Assembly (NCBI GenBank): GCA_018896595.1
Contig: JAHIME010000001.1
Location: 1-33,239, forward strand
From: Patescibacteria group bacterium
Lineage (GTDB): Bacteria; Patescibacteriota; Patescibacteriia; Patescibacteriales; VMTK01
Direction of reading: 5' to 3'
DNA length: 33,239 nucleotides
The position numbers were made by a program, and so were the translations under genes. Below, piece after piece: positions 13,809 to 21,186 of the stretch. The number at the start of each line of letters is the position of its first letter. Positions within the stretch are counted from its first letter, which is position 1. The notes below the pieces were generated by a model. The model had not been told where the DNA came from and searched no databases. It saw only the letters and a list, made by a program, of their open reading frames with translations.

Positions 13809-14498
13809 ATGGAAAAGAGAAAACAGCTTATACTTTATACAATAATCAAAGAGCACATAAAAACCGGCGCTCCGGTAGGGTCCGGCGTTTTGGTTGACAA
13901 ATATAAATTAGACATTTCGCCGGCCACTGTCAGAAATGAAATGGCGGAGTTGGAAAATGAAGGGTTGATTACGCAGCCGCATACTTCCGCCGGCCGAGTG
14001 CCGACCGAAAAAGCTTATAGTTTATTCATTGAAAAATTAAGCGAGAAAAAATTAAAAGAAGACGAGATAAGGATATTTGAAAAAATACTGAAAAATAAAG
14101 ATGAATTAAGTTTCAAGCAAGCGGCGAAAGAAATGGCAAAGATATCAAATAACGCGGTTTTTTGGGCGTTTCACAGGCATAATTTATATTACACAGGCGT
14201 ATCTAATTTGCTTGCCCAGCCTGAGTTTGTCCAAACTAATTTGATATATGACATTTCGGTTATTATTGATCGTCTTGATGAAATAATAGATAGCATATAT
14301 AATAATATTGAATACGATGCCCGGATTTTTCTTGGTTCAAAAAATCCTTTTGGCAAATTTTGCGGCACTATTTTGGCAAAATATAAATTGGGTGAAAACA
14401 CAGGCATATTCGGCATTCTGGGGCCGATAAGAATGGATTACGAGAGAAATTTAACGTTAGTGAAGTTTGTTTATAATAAAGTAACAAGCGATAAATAA
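13809..14498 (+). CDS. hrcA: Heat-inducible transcription repressor HrcA, compact form
   Basis: HrcA represses heat-shock genes through CIRCE. The N-terminal winged helix is clear (KRKQLILYTIIKEHIKTGAPVGSG, then SPATVRNEMAELENEGLITQPHTSAGRVPTEKAY). The last 30 residues, GIFGILGPIRMDYERNLTLVKFV, match the normal HrcA C-terminus. At 229 residues against about 340 it is short, because the middle (GAF-like domain and dimerisation insert) is reduced, not because the end is lost. GroEL normally stabilises HrcA; whether this short form responds to GroEL or DnaK cannot be read from the sequence. The ATG at 13809 follows the promoter directly. The Nudix-GrpE gene starts 4 nt after the stop. Confidence 0.93.
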   Translation: MEKRKQLILYTIIKEHIKTGAPVGSGVLVDKYKLDISPATVRNEMAELENEGLITQPHTSAGRVPTEKAYSLFIEKLSEKKLKEDEIRIFEKILKNKDELSFKQAAKEMAKISNNAVFWAFHRHNLYYTGVSNLLAQPEFVQTNLIYDISVIIDRLDEIIDSIYNNIEYDARIFLGSKNPFGKFCGTILAKYKLGENTGIFGILGPIRMDYERNLTLVKFVYNKVTSDK

Positions 14499-14502
14499 TC
14501 TT

Positions 14503-15333
14503 ATGAGTGAAGAAAAAAAATACCCAAAAGTTATTGCCGGAGTATTTTTGTTTAATGAAAATGACGAGTTGCTTTTACTGCAAGCGCCGAAATGGCATAA
14601 TAAATATACCAATGTCGGCGGCAAGGTTGAATTGAATGAAACAATCGAGGAAGCCGTTGCGAGAGAGGCCAAAGAAGAAACTGATTTAGATATTTTTGAT
14701 TTAAAATTAATTACGATAATCAGCGGATTAGGATTGGAAGAAAGCTATAAATTAAACGATAATCATTTAATTTTTATTGATTATCAGGCTAAAGCCAAGG
14801 ATTATAAAAGATTAAAATTAAACGAAGAAGCAACAAAATATAAATGGTTGAAGCTGGATGAGTGGCTGAAAATGGATGAATTAAAGTTTGCTCCTTATAT
14901 CATAGAGGTTTTGCAAAAATTAAAAAAACAGCAGGAAGAGAATTTTGAGGACAAGTACAAGCGCGCCATGGCTGATTACCAGAATTTAATAAAACAAACA
15001 GCGAAAGAAAAACAGGAATTTGTTAAATACGCCAACGAACATTTGCTTTATGAAATATTGCCGGTTTATGATAATTTGAGGTTAGCGCTGGAACACGCCA
15101 ATAAAACGCCCAATAACGCCAATATTATAAAAGGCGTGGAATGTATTATAAAACAATTTAAGAGCGTGTTGGAAAATTGGGGCATTGAAGAAATAAAAAC
15201 AATCGGCGAGAAATTTAACCATAATACAATGGAAGCGATTGAAGGCAGGGGCGAGACTGTTAAGCAAGAAGTAAGGCCGGGATATAAATTGCGCGGGAAG
15301 GTGATAGCGCCGGCGAAAGTGATATTGGAATAA
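14503..15333 (+). CDS. grpE: Nudix hydrolase-GrpE fusion protein
   Basis: Residues 7-140 form a Nudix domain. The box is G40-KVELN-E46 and R54-E55-A-K-E58-E59-T-D-L62, matching GX5EX7REUXEEXGU except for Asp in place of the last Gly; all catalytic Glu and Arg positions are present. Residues 146-276 are GrpE, the nucleotide exchange factor of DnaK: the coiled-coil end (DKYKRAMADYQNLIKQTAKEKQEF), the four-helix part (YANEHLLYEILPVYDNLRLALEH) and the beta wing (EKFNHNTMEAIEG, then VRPGYKLRGKVIAPAKVILE). The long N-terminal GrpE helix is largely replaced by the Nudix domain and a short KLKKQQEENFED linker. No internal stop or frameshift separates the parts. It sits directly after hrcA. The Nudix substrate is unknown. 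Confidence 0.93.
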   Translation: MSEEKKYPKVIAGVFLFNENDELLLLQAPKWHNKYTNVGGKVELNETIEEAVAREAKEETDLDIFDLKLITIISGLGLEESYKLNDNHLIFIDYQAKAKDYKRLKLNEEATKYKWLKLDEWLKMDELKFAPYIIEVLQKLKKQQEENFEDKYKRAMADYQNLIKQTAKEKQEFVKYANEHLLYEILPVYDNLRLALEHANKTPNNANIIKGVECIIKQFKSVLENWGIEEIKTIGEKFNHNTMEAIEGRGETVKQEVRPGYKLRGKVIAPAKVILE

Positions 15334-15487
15334 ATTTCTAATTATTCTAATTTCTAATTAATCTAATAAAATCCCAATAACCAATATCCAATGCCTAAAT
15401 TTTTCTTAATAATATATTTTGGGATTTGGAACTTAGACATTGGGGTTTGATTAGAAATTAGAAATTAGTCATTAGAAATTTAAAATA
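15334..15487 (+). repeat. Degenerate heptamer region with inverted arms, grpE-hsp20 gap
   Basis: The left part has TTTCTAATT-type and CCAATAA/CCAATAT/CCAATGC units. The right part has 7-bp units such as TGGGGTT, TGATTAG, AAATTAG, AAATTAG and TCATTAG. The two sides are roughly complementary and could form a long imperfect AT-rich hairpin. No gene is visible in this gap. Confidence 0.6.
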
Positions 15488-15491
15488 ATGT

Positions 15492-15532
15492 TTTCTTAAA
15501 CTTACTTTTAATAACGAATTAAGTTTGAGAAA
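15492..15532 (+). promoter_or_regulatory. Inverted repeat upstream of hsp20, possible operator or hairpin
   Basis: TTTCTTAAACTTA (15492-15504) and TAAGTTTGAGAAA (15520-15532) are complementary at 12 of 13 positions around a 15-bp spacer, ending 11 nt before the hsp20 ATG. It is unlike CIRCE. It could bind another regulator or fold in the mRNA and mask the start. Confidence 0.45.
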
Positions 15533-15543
15533 TATTTAAAACT

Positions 15544-15981
15544 ATGTCTCCACTAATTAAATGGACTCCATTCCTTGAGCCTTTTGAGGATATGGATAAA
15601 ATGTTTTCTGAATTTATGCCGGTTGCCCGCGGGATGCAAACAGGCTTTATGCCCGCTGTTGATGTCTATGAAGACAAAAATAATGTCATCGTAGAAACGC
15701 AATTAGCCGGAGTTGACCCGGAAAAGGTTGATATTTCAATTGAAAACGACGTTTTGGTTGTTAAGGGCGAGAGCGAGAAAAAGAGCGAGGTGGAGGAGAA
15801 AAATTATTACCGCAAGGAAATCAGGCGCGGAAGCTTTTACAGGAGCATTCCTTTGCCGACACACGTTTTGGGCGACAAAGCGTCAGCGGCGGCCGAAGAC
15901 GGCGTTTTAAAGATTTTCATTCCCAAAGCGCCGGAAGCAAAGCCGAAGATGATTAAGATTAAGACTAAAAAAATAAATTAA
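15544..15981 (+). CDS. Small heat shock protein, Hsp20/alpha-crystallin family
   Basis: Small heat shock proteins hold unfolding proteins in a refoldable state for DnaK. The 145-residue protein has a short N-terminal arm (MSPLIKWTPFLEPFEDMDKMFSEFM) and an alpha-crystallin domain from about residue 37 (PAVDVYEDKNNVIVETQLAGVDPEKVDISI), through YYRKEIRRGSFYRSIPLP, to the signature AAAEDGVLKIFIPKAP. The C-terminal tail is basic (KPKMIKIKTKKIN) and offers an IKI-like anchor. It lies between grpE and dnaK in the chaperone cluster, after a repeat-rich gap that may contain its own regulation. Confidence 0.95.
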   Translation: MSPLIKWTPFLEPFEDMDKMFSEFMPVARGMQTGFMPAVDVYEDKNNVIVETQLAGVDPEKVDISIENDVLVVKGESEKKSEVEEKNYYRKEIRRGSFYRSIPLPTHVLGDKASAAAEDGVLKIFIPKAPEAKPKMIKIKTKKIN

Positions 15982-15987
15982 AATTCT

Positions 15988-16890
15988 ATGGACCAACAAC
16001 CAAATAACAATAGCATTCCCGTTAAAATAAAAAAGAAAACCGCTGTTAAAAAATCCCGGGCGGCCGGCAAAAAAAAGAAAATTACCAAAGAGAGCTACGT
16101 TAAAAAACAAGCTCTTTCCGATGACAACATAAAACCCGCCAAGAGAGGATTGCTGGCAACGGTAATGGCGGTTATTACAGTCGCCGCGATAGTCGGCATA
16201 GGCATATTTGTATGGCAAAAAGAAGTTATTAAAAAAAATGTTGGCGAAGTAAAAAAAGAAGCGGATAGCAGCAAGATAGATTTTGAAAACAGATTATTAA
16301 ATTTAAAAGACAAATTAACGGGTGTTGAGTCGGAGAATACTGAATTAAAAACAACCAATGAAGAGTTAAAAGAAAAAGCCGAGCTTTTAGCTATCGCCAA
16401 AATGGAATTTTCCAATTCGGAATTAGGCATTGCTTTTGAATACCCGGCCATTTTAGGCGAAGTTAATTTATCAATCAGCGACGAAGGAGGGGAAAAGAAA
16501 TTTACGGGCCGATTTTCCGATAATGACAAATTGATTTTCGGAGGAGTAAGCGCTGATTACGGCAAATCAGGCGCGACAACCTCTGCCGCGTTTATTGACG
16601 CCTTGGGTTTTTCTAAAAAGAAAGGAAAATATTATTATCGTTCCCCGTCGGCTGATTATGAAATTCAGCCCGCCAACATCATCAAGCTCGGCAACGGCGG
16701 AGAAGCGCTGATTGTTGACAAGAACAGTTTTGGAGATAAAGAGCAAAATGCCGGCATTGGCGAAGATATAGGCGCGCTGTTTAATTTAAATAATAAAGAT
16801 TTTTCCGGCCTTGTTTTCTTAAACCAAGATTTGGGAAGATTATCTTTAATTGATTTCGGAGCGATGCTTGAAACGATGGAGATTAAGTAA
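15988..16890 (+). CDS. Unknown membrane-anchored coiled-coil protein in the heat-shock cluster
   Basis: I do not recognise a named family. Residues 1-53 are cytoplasmic and very basic (many Lys, including KIKKKTAVKKSRAAGKKKKI). Residues 54-77 form one membrane helix (GLLATVMAVITVAAIVGIGIFVW). Residues about 85-135 are predicted coiled coil (NRLLNLKDKLTGVESENTELKTTNEELKEKAELL). Residues 140-300 form a soluble domain that starts with FSNSELGIAFEYPAILGEV, a pattern reminiscent of PsbP-like or lipoprotein-type domains in which the protein fits a Y-P segment. By the positive-inside rule the C-terminal domain is outside the cytoplasm. The gene begins 6 nt after hsp20, suggesting co-expression, and dnaK follows after a repeat. 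Confidence 0.8.
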   Translation: MDQQPNNNSIPVKIKKKTAVKKSRAAGKKKKITKESYVKKQALSDDNIKPAKRGLLATVMAVITVAAIVGIGIFVWQKEVIKKNVGEVKKEADSSKIDFENRLLNLKDKLTGVESENTELKTTNEELKEKAELLAIAKMEFSNSELGIAFEYPAILGEVNLSISDEGGEKKFTGRFSDNDKLIFGGVSADYGKSGATTSAAFIDALGFSKKKGKYYYRSPSADYEIQPANIIKLGNGGEALIVDKNSFGDKEQNAGIGEDIGALFNLNNKDFSGLVFLNQDLGRLSLIDFGAMLETMEIK

Positions 16891-16927
16891 TAAAGTATTT
16901 ATAAATAATTAATAAATTAAAATAACT

Positions 16928-16955
16928 CCTGGATTCCCGCTTTTGCGGGAATGAC
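16928..16955 (+). repeat. Single arm of the ATTCCCGC repeat upstream of dnaK
   Basis: One hairpin unit, ATTCCCGC-TTTT-GCGGGAAT flanked by CCTGG and GAC, matches the right arm of the paired repeats at 4659 and 27968. It ends 14 nt before the dnaK ATG. No CIRCE is visible between 16891 and 16969. Confidence 0.85.
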
Positions 16956-16969
16956 AGCAAAAAAATATT

Positions 16970-18877
16970 ATGTCAAAAATTTTAGGCATAGATTTGGGAA
17001 CGACTAATTGCGCTATGGCCATTATTGAAGGCGGCCAGCCGAAAATATTGGAAAATGCCGAAGGCGCGAGAACCACGCCTTCAATCGTGGCGATTTCCAA
17101 GAGCGGCGAGCGTTTGGTCGGGCTAACAGCCAAGCGGCAAGCCGTAACCAATCCGGAAAATACCGTTTACGCGGTAAAGCGGTTAATCGGCCGCAGATTT
17201 GGAGATGAAGAAGTGCAGAGAGACGCTAAAACCGCGTCGTATAAAATTGTTCAGTCCGGCGAAGGCGTTAAAGTTAAAATGGGGGGCAGGGAATACGCTC
17301 CTCAGGAGATATCGGCCATGATTTTATCCAAGCTGAAAGCGGACGCGGAAAGCAGATTGGGCGAGAAAATAACCGAAGCGATAATTACAGTGCCGGCTTA
17401 TTTTAACGACGCGCAAAGACAGGCCACCAAAGATGCCGGCCAAATCGCCGGTTTGGAAGTAAAAAGAATTATCAATGAGCCGACAGCCGCGGCTTTGGCT
17501 TACGGCTTTGAAAAGAAAAAGGGCCAGCAGATCGCGGTTTACGATTTGGGCGGCGGCACTTTTGACATTTCAATTTTAGACATAGCGGAAGATACGGTTG
17601 AGGTGAAATCAACCAACGGCGATACTCATTTGGGAGGCGAAGATTTTGACCAGCGCGTAGTTGATTGGATAATCAGCGAGTTTAAAAAAGACCAAGGCAT
17701 TGATTTGTTAAAAGATACTTTAGCGCTGCAAAGAATCAAAGAAGCCGCGGAAAAAGCCAAAATTGAGCTGTCAACAACTCTGGAAACCGAGATTAACCAG
17801 CCGTTTATCACAACCGACGCCCAAGGGCCCAAGCATTTGGTTATGAAAATGACCAGGGCCAAATTGGAAGAATTAATCGGCGATTTGGTTGATAAAACCA
17901 TTGAGCCGTGCAAAGCGGCCTTAAAAGACGCCGGATTTGAAACCAAAGACATTGAAGAAATAATATTGGTCGGCGGCATGACGCGCATGCCGTTAGTGCA
18001 GAAAAAAGTGAAAGAATTTTTCGGCAAAGATCCGAACTTAATCGTTAACCCCGACGAAGTTGTGGCTATGGGCGCGGCTGTCCAGGCAGGCGTTCTTCGG
18101 GGCGAAGTAAGGGATGTCTTGCTTTTGGATGTTACGCCGCTTACTTTGGGCATTGAAACATTGGGCGGCGTCGCCACACCGTTGATTGAGCGCAATACCA
18201 CAATTCCGACTTCCAAGTCGCAGATTTTTTCAACCGCGGCTGAAGGGCAGACCAGCGTGGAAATCCATGTGCTTCAAGGCGAGCGCCCTATGGCTTCCGA
18301 CAATAAAACATTAGGCAGATTTATTTTAGACGGCATTCCGCCGGCTCCGCGCGGCATACCGCAAGTTGAAGTTACTTTTGACATTGACGTCAACGGCATA
18401 CTTAATGTTAAAGCCAAAGATAAAGCGACGGCGAGAGAGCAGAAAATAACCATTACCGCTTCTTCCGGGCTTTCCAAAGAAGAGGTTGAGAAGATGAAAA
18501 AAGAAGCGGAACTGCATGCCGAAGAAGACAAGAAGAAAAAAGAGCAGGTTGAAATTAAAAATCAAGCCGATGCCGTTATCTTTCAGACCGAAAAGCTTCT
18601 TAAAGAATCAGGCGATAAAATGAAGCCGGAAGACAAAAAGGAACTGGAAGAAAAATTAGACGCCTTAAAAAAAGCAAAGGACACCGATCAATATGACGAA
18701 ATAAAAAAGAAAATGGAGGAAATGAATCAGGTAGCGCAAAAAATAGGCGCGGCCATGTACTCCGCCTCCGCCCAGCAAGGCGGTGCCGCGGAGGACAAGC
18801 CGGCGGACAAGCAAGCAGGCGGCGAAGAAAAAAAAGAAGAACCGGTTGAAGGCGAAGTGGAAGAAAATAAGAAATAA
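16970..18877 (+). CDS. dnaK: Chaperone DnaK (Hsp70)
   Basis: DnaK is the ATP-driven holding and folding chaperone, working with DnaJ and GrpE. At 635 residues it is full length. Visible are the phosphate loop ILGIDLGTTNCAMAI (residues 4-18), VPAYFNDAQRQATKDAGQIAGL, NEPTAAALAYGFEKK, the second loop VYDLGGGTFDISILD, the adenosine motif EIILVGGMTRMPLVQ, and the linker DVLLLDVTPLTLGIETLGG. The substrate domain follows with NTTIPTSKSQIFSTAAEGQTSVEIHVLQGER. The C-terminal lid ends in an acidic, Lys- and Glu-rich tail. dnaJ starts 6 nt after the stop. There is no CIRCE directly in front, so control probably depends on read-through from hrcA or an internal promoter. Confidence 0.98.
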   Translation: MSKILGIDLGTTNCAMAIIEGGQPKILENAEGARTTPSIVAISKSGERLVGLTAKRQAVTNPENTVYAVKRLIGRRFGDEEVQRDAKTASYKIVQSGEGVKVKMGGREYAPQEISAMILSKLKADAESRLGEKITEAIITVPAYFNDAQRQATKDAGQIAGLEVKRIINEPTAAALAYGFEKKKGQQIAVYDLGGGTFDISILDIAEDTVEVKSTNGDTHLGGEDFDQRVVDWIISEFKKDQGIDLLKDTLALQRIKEAAEKAKIELSTTLETEINQPFITTDAQGPKHLVMKMTRAKLEELIGDLVDKTIEPCKAALKDAGFETKDIEEIILVGGMTRMPLVQKKVKEFFGKDPNLIVNPDEVVAMGAAVQAGVLRGEVRDVLLLDVTPLTLGIETLGGVATPLIERNTTIPTSKSQIFSTAAEGQTSVEIHVLQGERPMASDNKTLGRFILDGIPPAPRGIPQVEVTFDIDVNGILNVKAKDKATAREQKITITASSGLSKEEVEKMKKEAELHAEEDKKKKEQVEIKNQADAVIFQTEKLLKESGDKMKPEDKKELEEKLDALKKAKDTDQYDEIKKKMEEMNQVAQKIGAAMYSASAQQGGAAEDKPADKQAGGEEKKEEPVEGEVEENKK

Positions 18878-18883
18878 TTAACC

Positions 18884-19999
18884 ATGAACAAAGATTATTA
18901 CAATATACTCGGCGTTGGCAAAAACGCCAGCCAGGAAGAAATAAAAAAAACTTTTCGCAAAAAAGCGCATCAATGCCATCCTGACAAGCAGGGCGGAGAC
19001 GAGCAAAAATTCAAGGAAATTAACGAGGCTTATCAGGTTTTAGGCGACGCGAAAAAACGGGCCCAATACGATCAGTTCGGCTCGGCTTTTGAGCATGGTC
19101 AAGCCGGCGGCGGATTTTCCGGCTTTGAGGGCTTTTCCGCCCAATCCGCCCAAGGCGGATCGGGATGGGATATTAATATGGAAGATTTGGGCGATATTTT
19201 CGGCGGTCTTGGCGATATATTCGGTTTTTCTTCCCAAGGCGGACAATCCGCCCGAGGCGGACAAGGGCGCGGCAGAGCCAGAAGGGGCGGCGATATACAA
19301 GTTTTGCTTGCGATTGAATTTAAGGAAGCGATTTTCGGCGCGGAAAAGGAAATTAATTTAAAGAAAAATGTTGTTTGCGACAGATGCGGCGGCAATGGCG
19401 CGGAGCCGGATAGCAAAATAGAAACTTGCAAAACTTGCAACGGCTCAGGCAGAATTATCAAAACGCAAAGAACGATTTTTGGCAATATGCTGGCGCAGAC
19501 GACTTGCCCTGATTGCGGCGGCGAAGGAAAATCTTACAGCCAAAAATGTTCAAAGTGCCATGGCAATGGCGTTATCCAAGAAATAAGCGGGATAAAAGTA
19601 AAAATTCCCGCGGGCATTGACGACGGAGAAACCATCCGTTTATCCGGACATGGCGAGGCGGGCGAAAGAGGCGCGCCGGCAGGGGATTTGTATTTAAAAA
19701 TCAGAGTAAACCCCGACATTAAATTCAAGCGCGACGGCTATAATATATTATCTAAAGCGGAAATCAGCTTTGCCCAGGCCGCGCTGGGCGATAAGATAGA
19801 AATTCCGACTGTTGACGGCAATGTTAAATTGAAGATTCCGGAAGGCGCGCAGTCCGGCAAAGTTTTTCGCTTAAGCGGCCGCGGCATTCCTCGCTTGCGC
19901 GGCAGCGGCAGGGGAGACCATTTGGTTGAGATAATCGTTAAAACCCCGACCGGTTTGAGCAGGAAACAAAAAGAGATGCTGAAAGAGCTGGGGATATAA
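18884..19999 (+). CDS. dnaJ: Chaperone DnaJ (Hsp40)
   Basis: DnaJ delivers substrates to DnaK and triggers its ATPase. The 371 residues include a J domain (3-70) with the HPD motif at 32-34, a Gly/Phe-rich linker (about 72-137), four CxxCxGxG zinc modules (165-229: CDRCGGNG, CKTCNGSG, CPDCGGEG, CSKCHGNG) and the C-terminal substrate domains (KVKIPAGIDDGETIRLSGHGEAG onward). It is a complete class A DnaJ. Odd points are the segments SAQSAQGG and SSQGGQSARGGQ in the linker, which are encoded by the same 15-bp palindrome family found elsewhere in the window. Confidence 0.97.
   Translation: MNKDYYNILGVGKNASQEEIKKTFRKKAHQCHPDKQGGDEQKFKEINEAYQVLGDAKKRAQYDQFGSAFEHGQAGGGFSGFEGFSAQSAQGGSGWDINMEDLGDIFGGLGDIFGFSSQGGQSARGGQGRGRARRGGDIQVLLAIEFKEAIFGAEKEINLKKNVVCDRCGGNGAEPDSKIETCKTCNGSGRIIKTQRTIFGNMLAQTTCPDCGGEGKSYSQKCSKCHGNGVIQEISGIKVKIPAGIDDGETIRLSGHGEAGERGAPAGDLYLKIRVNPDIKFKRDGYNILSKAEISFAQAALGDKIEIPTVDGNVKLKIPEGAQSGKVFRLSGRGIPRLRGSGRGDHLVEIIVKTPTGLSRKQKEMLKELGI
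19145..19159 (+). repeat. 15-bp palindrome in dnaJ linker, copy 1
   Basis: TCCGCCCAAGGCGGA is a self-complementary hairpin (TCCGCC-CAA-GGCGGA). The same sequence occurs at 21349-21363 in the glycosyltransferase gene, and a close relative lies in the CIRCE copy at 13707-13722. Confidence 0.75.
19247..19261 (+). repeat. 15-bp palindrome in dnaJ linker, copy 2
   Basis: TCCGCCCGAGGCGGA differs from copy 1 by one base in the loop. A partial arm, CCCAAGGCGGAC, lies just upstream at 19233-19244. The codons give Gly/Gln/Ser-rich sequence suited to a flexible linker. Confidence 0.75.
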
Positions 20000-20018
20000 A
20001 ATCGCGTAACGCGGTTTT
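19998..20018 (+). terminator. Terminator after dnaJ
   Basis: AAAATCGCG (19998-20006) and CGCGGTTTT (20010-20018) form a 9-bp stem with one G-T pair and a TAA loop. A T-rich stretch follows. The hairpin overlaps the dnaJ stop codon. Confidence 0.65.
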
Positions 20019-20061
20019 ATTTATCGTTTATTTTTGTTATAATATAAATATTAAATAAACT

Positions 20062-21150
20062 AAGTTTGATTCCAGAATCTAACGCAACAATATTGGCGCG
20101 GAGCGCCAAAAATGTTAAGTTGGATTCATATGAAAAATTACAAAAGATTAAGTTTAGATGAGCGGGAAGAAATCAGCAGAATGCTCGCTCAAAACCGCTC
20201 TTTAAATGAAATCGCCAATGTTCTTAATCGTCATGTAAGCACTATCAGTCGGGAAGTTAATGCAGGCGGCTGTAATAAGTATACCTACCGCGCCGGCAGA
20301 GCGCAACGGCGGGCGGAAAGAAACTTTCGGAAACGGAAGAAAAATAAACGGAGATTAAATCTTGACCGGAGACTCAAACAGTATGTTCATCAGCGGTTAA
20401 GACTCAAATGGTCGCCTGTACAGATTGCAAAAGAATTAGAAAAAGATTATCCTCTAAATATGGAGATGCGCATTGCCCCGGAAACAATTTACACCTATCT
20501 TTATGTTTTACCTCGCGGAGCTCTTAAAAAAGAGCTATTGGCTTGCTTGCGGCAGAACCGCAAACGAAGACATAAACAGTCCCGCGGAGTTAAAATGGAG
20601 CGGAAAATAGAGGATATGCTCTCAATTGAGGAGCGACCAAAGGAAGTTGAAGACAGAATTATCCCCGGACATTGGGAAGGCGACCTCATTATGGGAAAGA
20701 ACAATCGTTCGGCTCTTGGCACTCTGGTTGAGCGCACGACCCGCACGACTATTCTCATCCCTGTTAAAAGCAAGGAAGCGGAAGTGGTGGCTAAGGCATT
20801 CGCGAAAGAAGCAAAGAAACTGCCTCAACAGATGAAATTATCAATGACCTACGATCAGGGGCGGGAAATGGCTAAACACAAATTGTTCACCGATATTACT
20901 GGCATTAAAGTCTATTTCGCGCATCCCAGAAGCCCATGGGAGCGGGGCACCAACGAAAACACCAATGGCCTGATTAGACAATTTTTCCCGAAAGGAACTG
21001 ATTTCAAGAAGGTATCCAGATATGAAGTTAAAAAGGCGCAACGCTTGCTTAACGGACGACCCAGAGAAGCTCTCGGCTTCCAAAAACCCTATGAAGTTTT
21101 TAATCAACTAATTAACCAACGCTGTTGCGTTAGAAGTTAGAATCCAAGTT
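20062..21150 (+). mobile_element. IS30-family insertion sequence
   Basis: The ends 20062-20089 and 21123-21150 are inverted repeats of 28 bp with 22 matching positions and a shared block of twelve bases (TCTAACGCAACA). They enclose a single IS30-type transposase gene, giving an element of about 1.09 kb. I could not fix a target duplication with confidence. The element marks the start of an accessory stretch after the chaperone cluster. Confidence 0.85.
20130..21140 (+). CDS. IS30-family transposase
   Basis: A DDE transposase with an N-terminal helix-turn-helix (KRLSLDEREEISRMLAQNRSLNEIANVLNRHVSTISREV). The catalytic domain carries the IS30 triad, numbered from an upstream in-frame ATG at 20112: D191 in GHWEGDLIMG, D248 in MTYDQGREMA and E282 in SPWERGTNENTNGLIRQFFPKGT. 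I prefer the ATG at 20130, which gives the usual MKNYKRLSLDE start; the ATG at 20112 would add six residues. All catalytic residues are present and the frame is intact, so it may be active. The last codons (CCVRS and the stop) lie inside the right terminal inverted repeat. Confidence 0.95.
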   Translation: MKNYKRLSLDEREEISRMLAQNRSLNEIANVLNRHVSTISREVNAGGCNKYTYRAGRAQRRAERNFRKRKKNKRRLNLDRRLKQYVHQRLRLKWSPVQIAKELEKDYPLNMEMRIAPETIYTYLYVLPRGALKKELLACLRQNRKRRHKQSRGVKMERKIEDMLSIEERPKEVEDRIIPGHWEGDLIMGKNNRSALGTLVERTTRTTILIPVKSKEAEVVAKAFAKEAKKLPQQMKLSMTYDQGREMAKHKLFTDITGIKVYFAHPRSPWERGTNENTNGLIRQFFPKGTDFKKVSRYEVKKAQRLLNGRPREALGFQKPYEVFNQLINQRCCVRS

Positions 21151-21156
21151 GTTTTC

Positions 21157-21184
21157 AAATTATAAATTATAAATTACAAATTTT
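21157..21184 (+). repeat. Heptamer array before the glycosyltransferase gene
   Basis: Four 7-bp units (AAATTAT, AAATTAT, AAATTAC, AAATTTT) end two bases before the ATG at 21187. They occupy the place of a ribosome binding site. Confidence 0.7.
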
Positions 21185-21186
21185 TT

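Noticed and set aside
13809..14498. HrcA as a frameshifted or C-terminally truncated pseudogene
   Set aside because: The normal HrcA C-terminal motif is present at the end of the same frame, so the gene is short internally and not broken.
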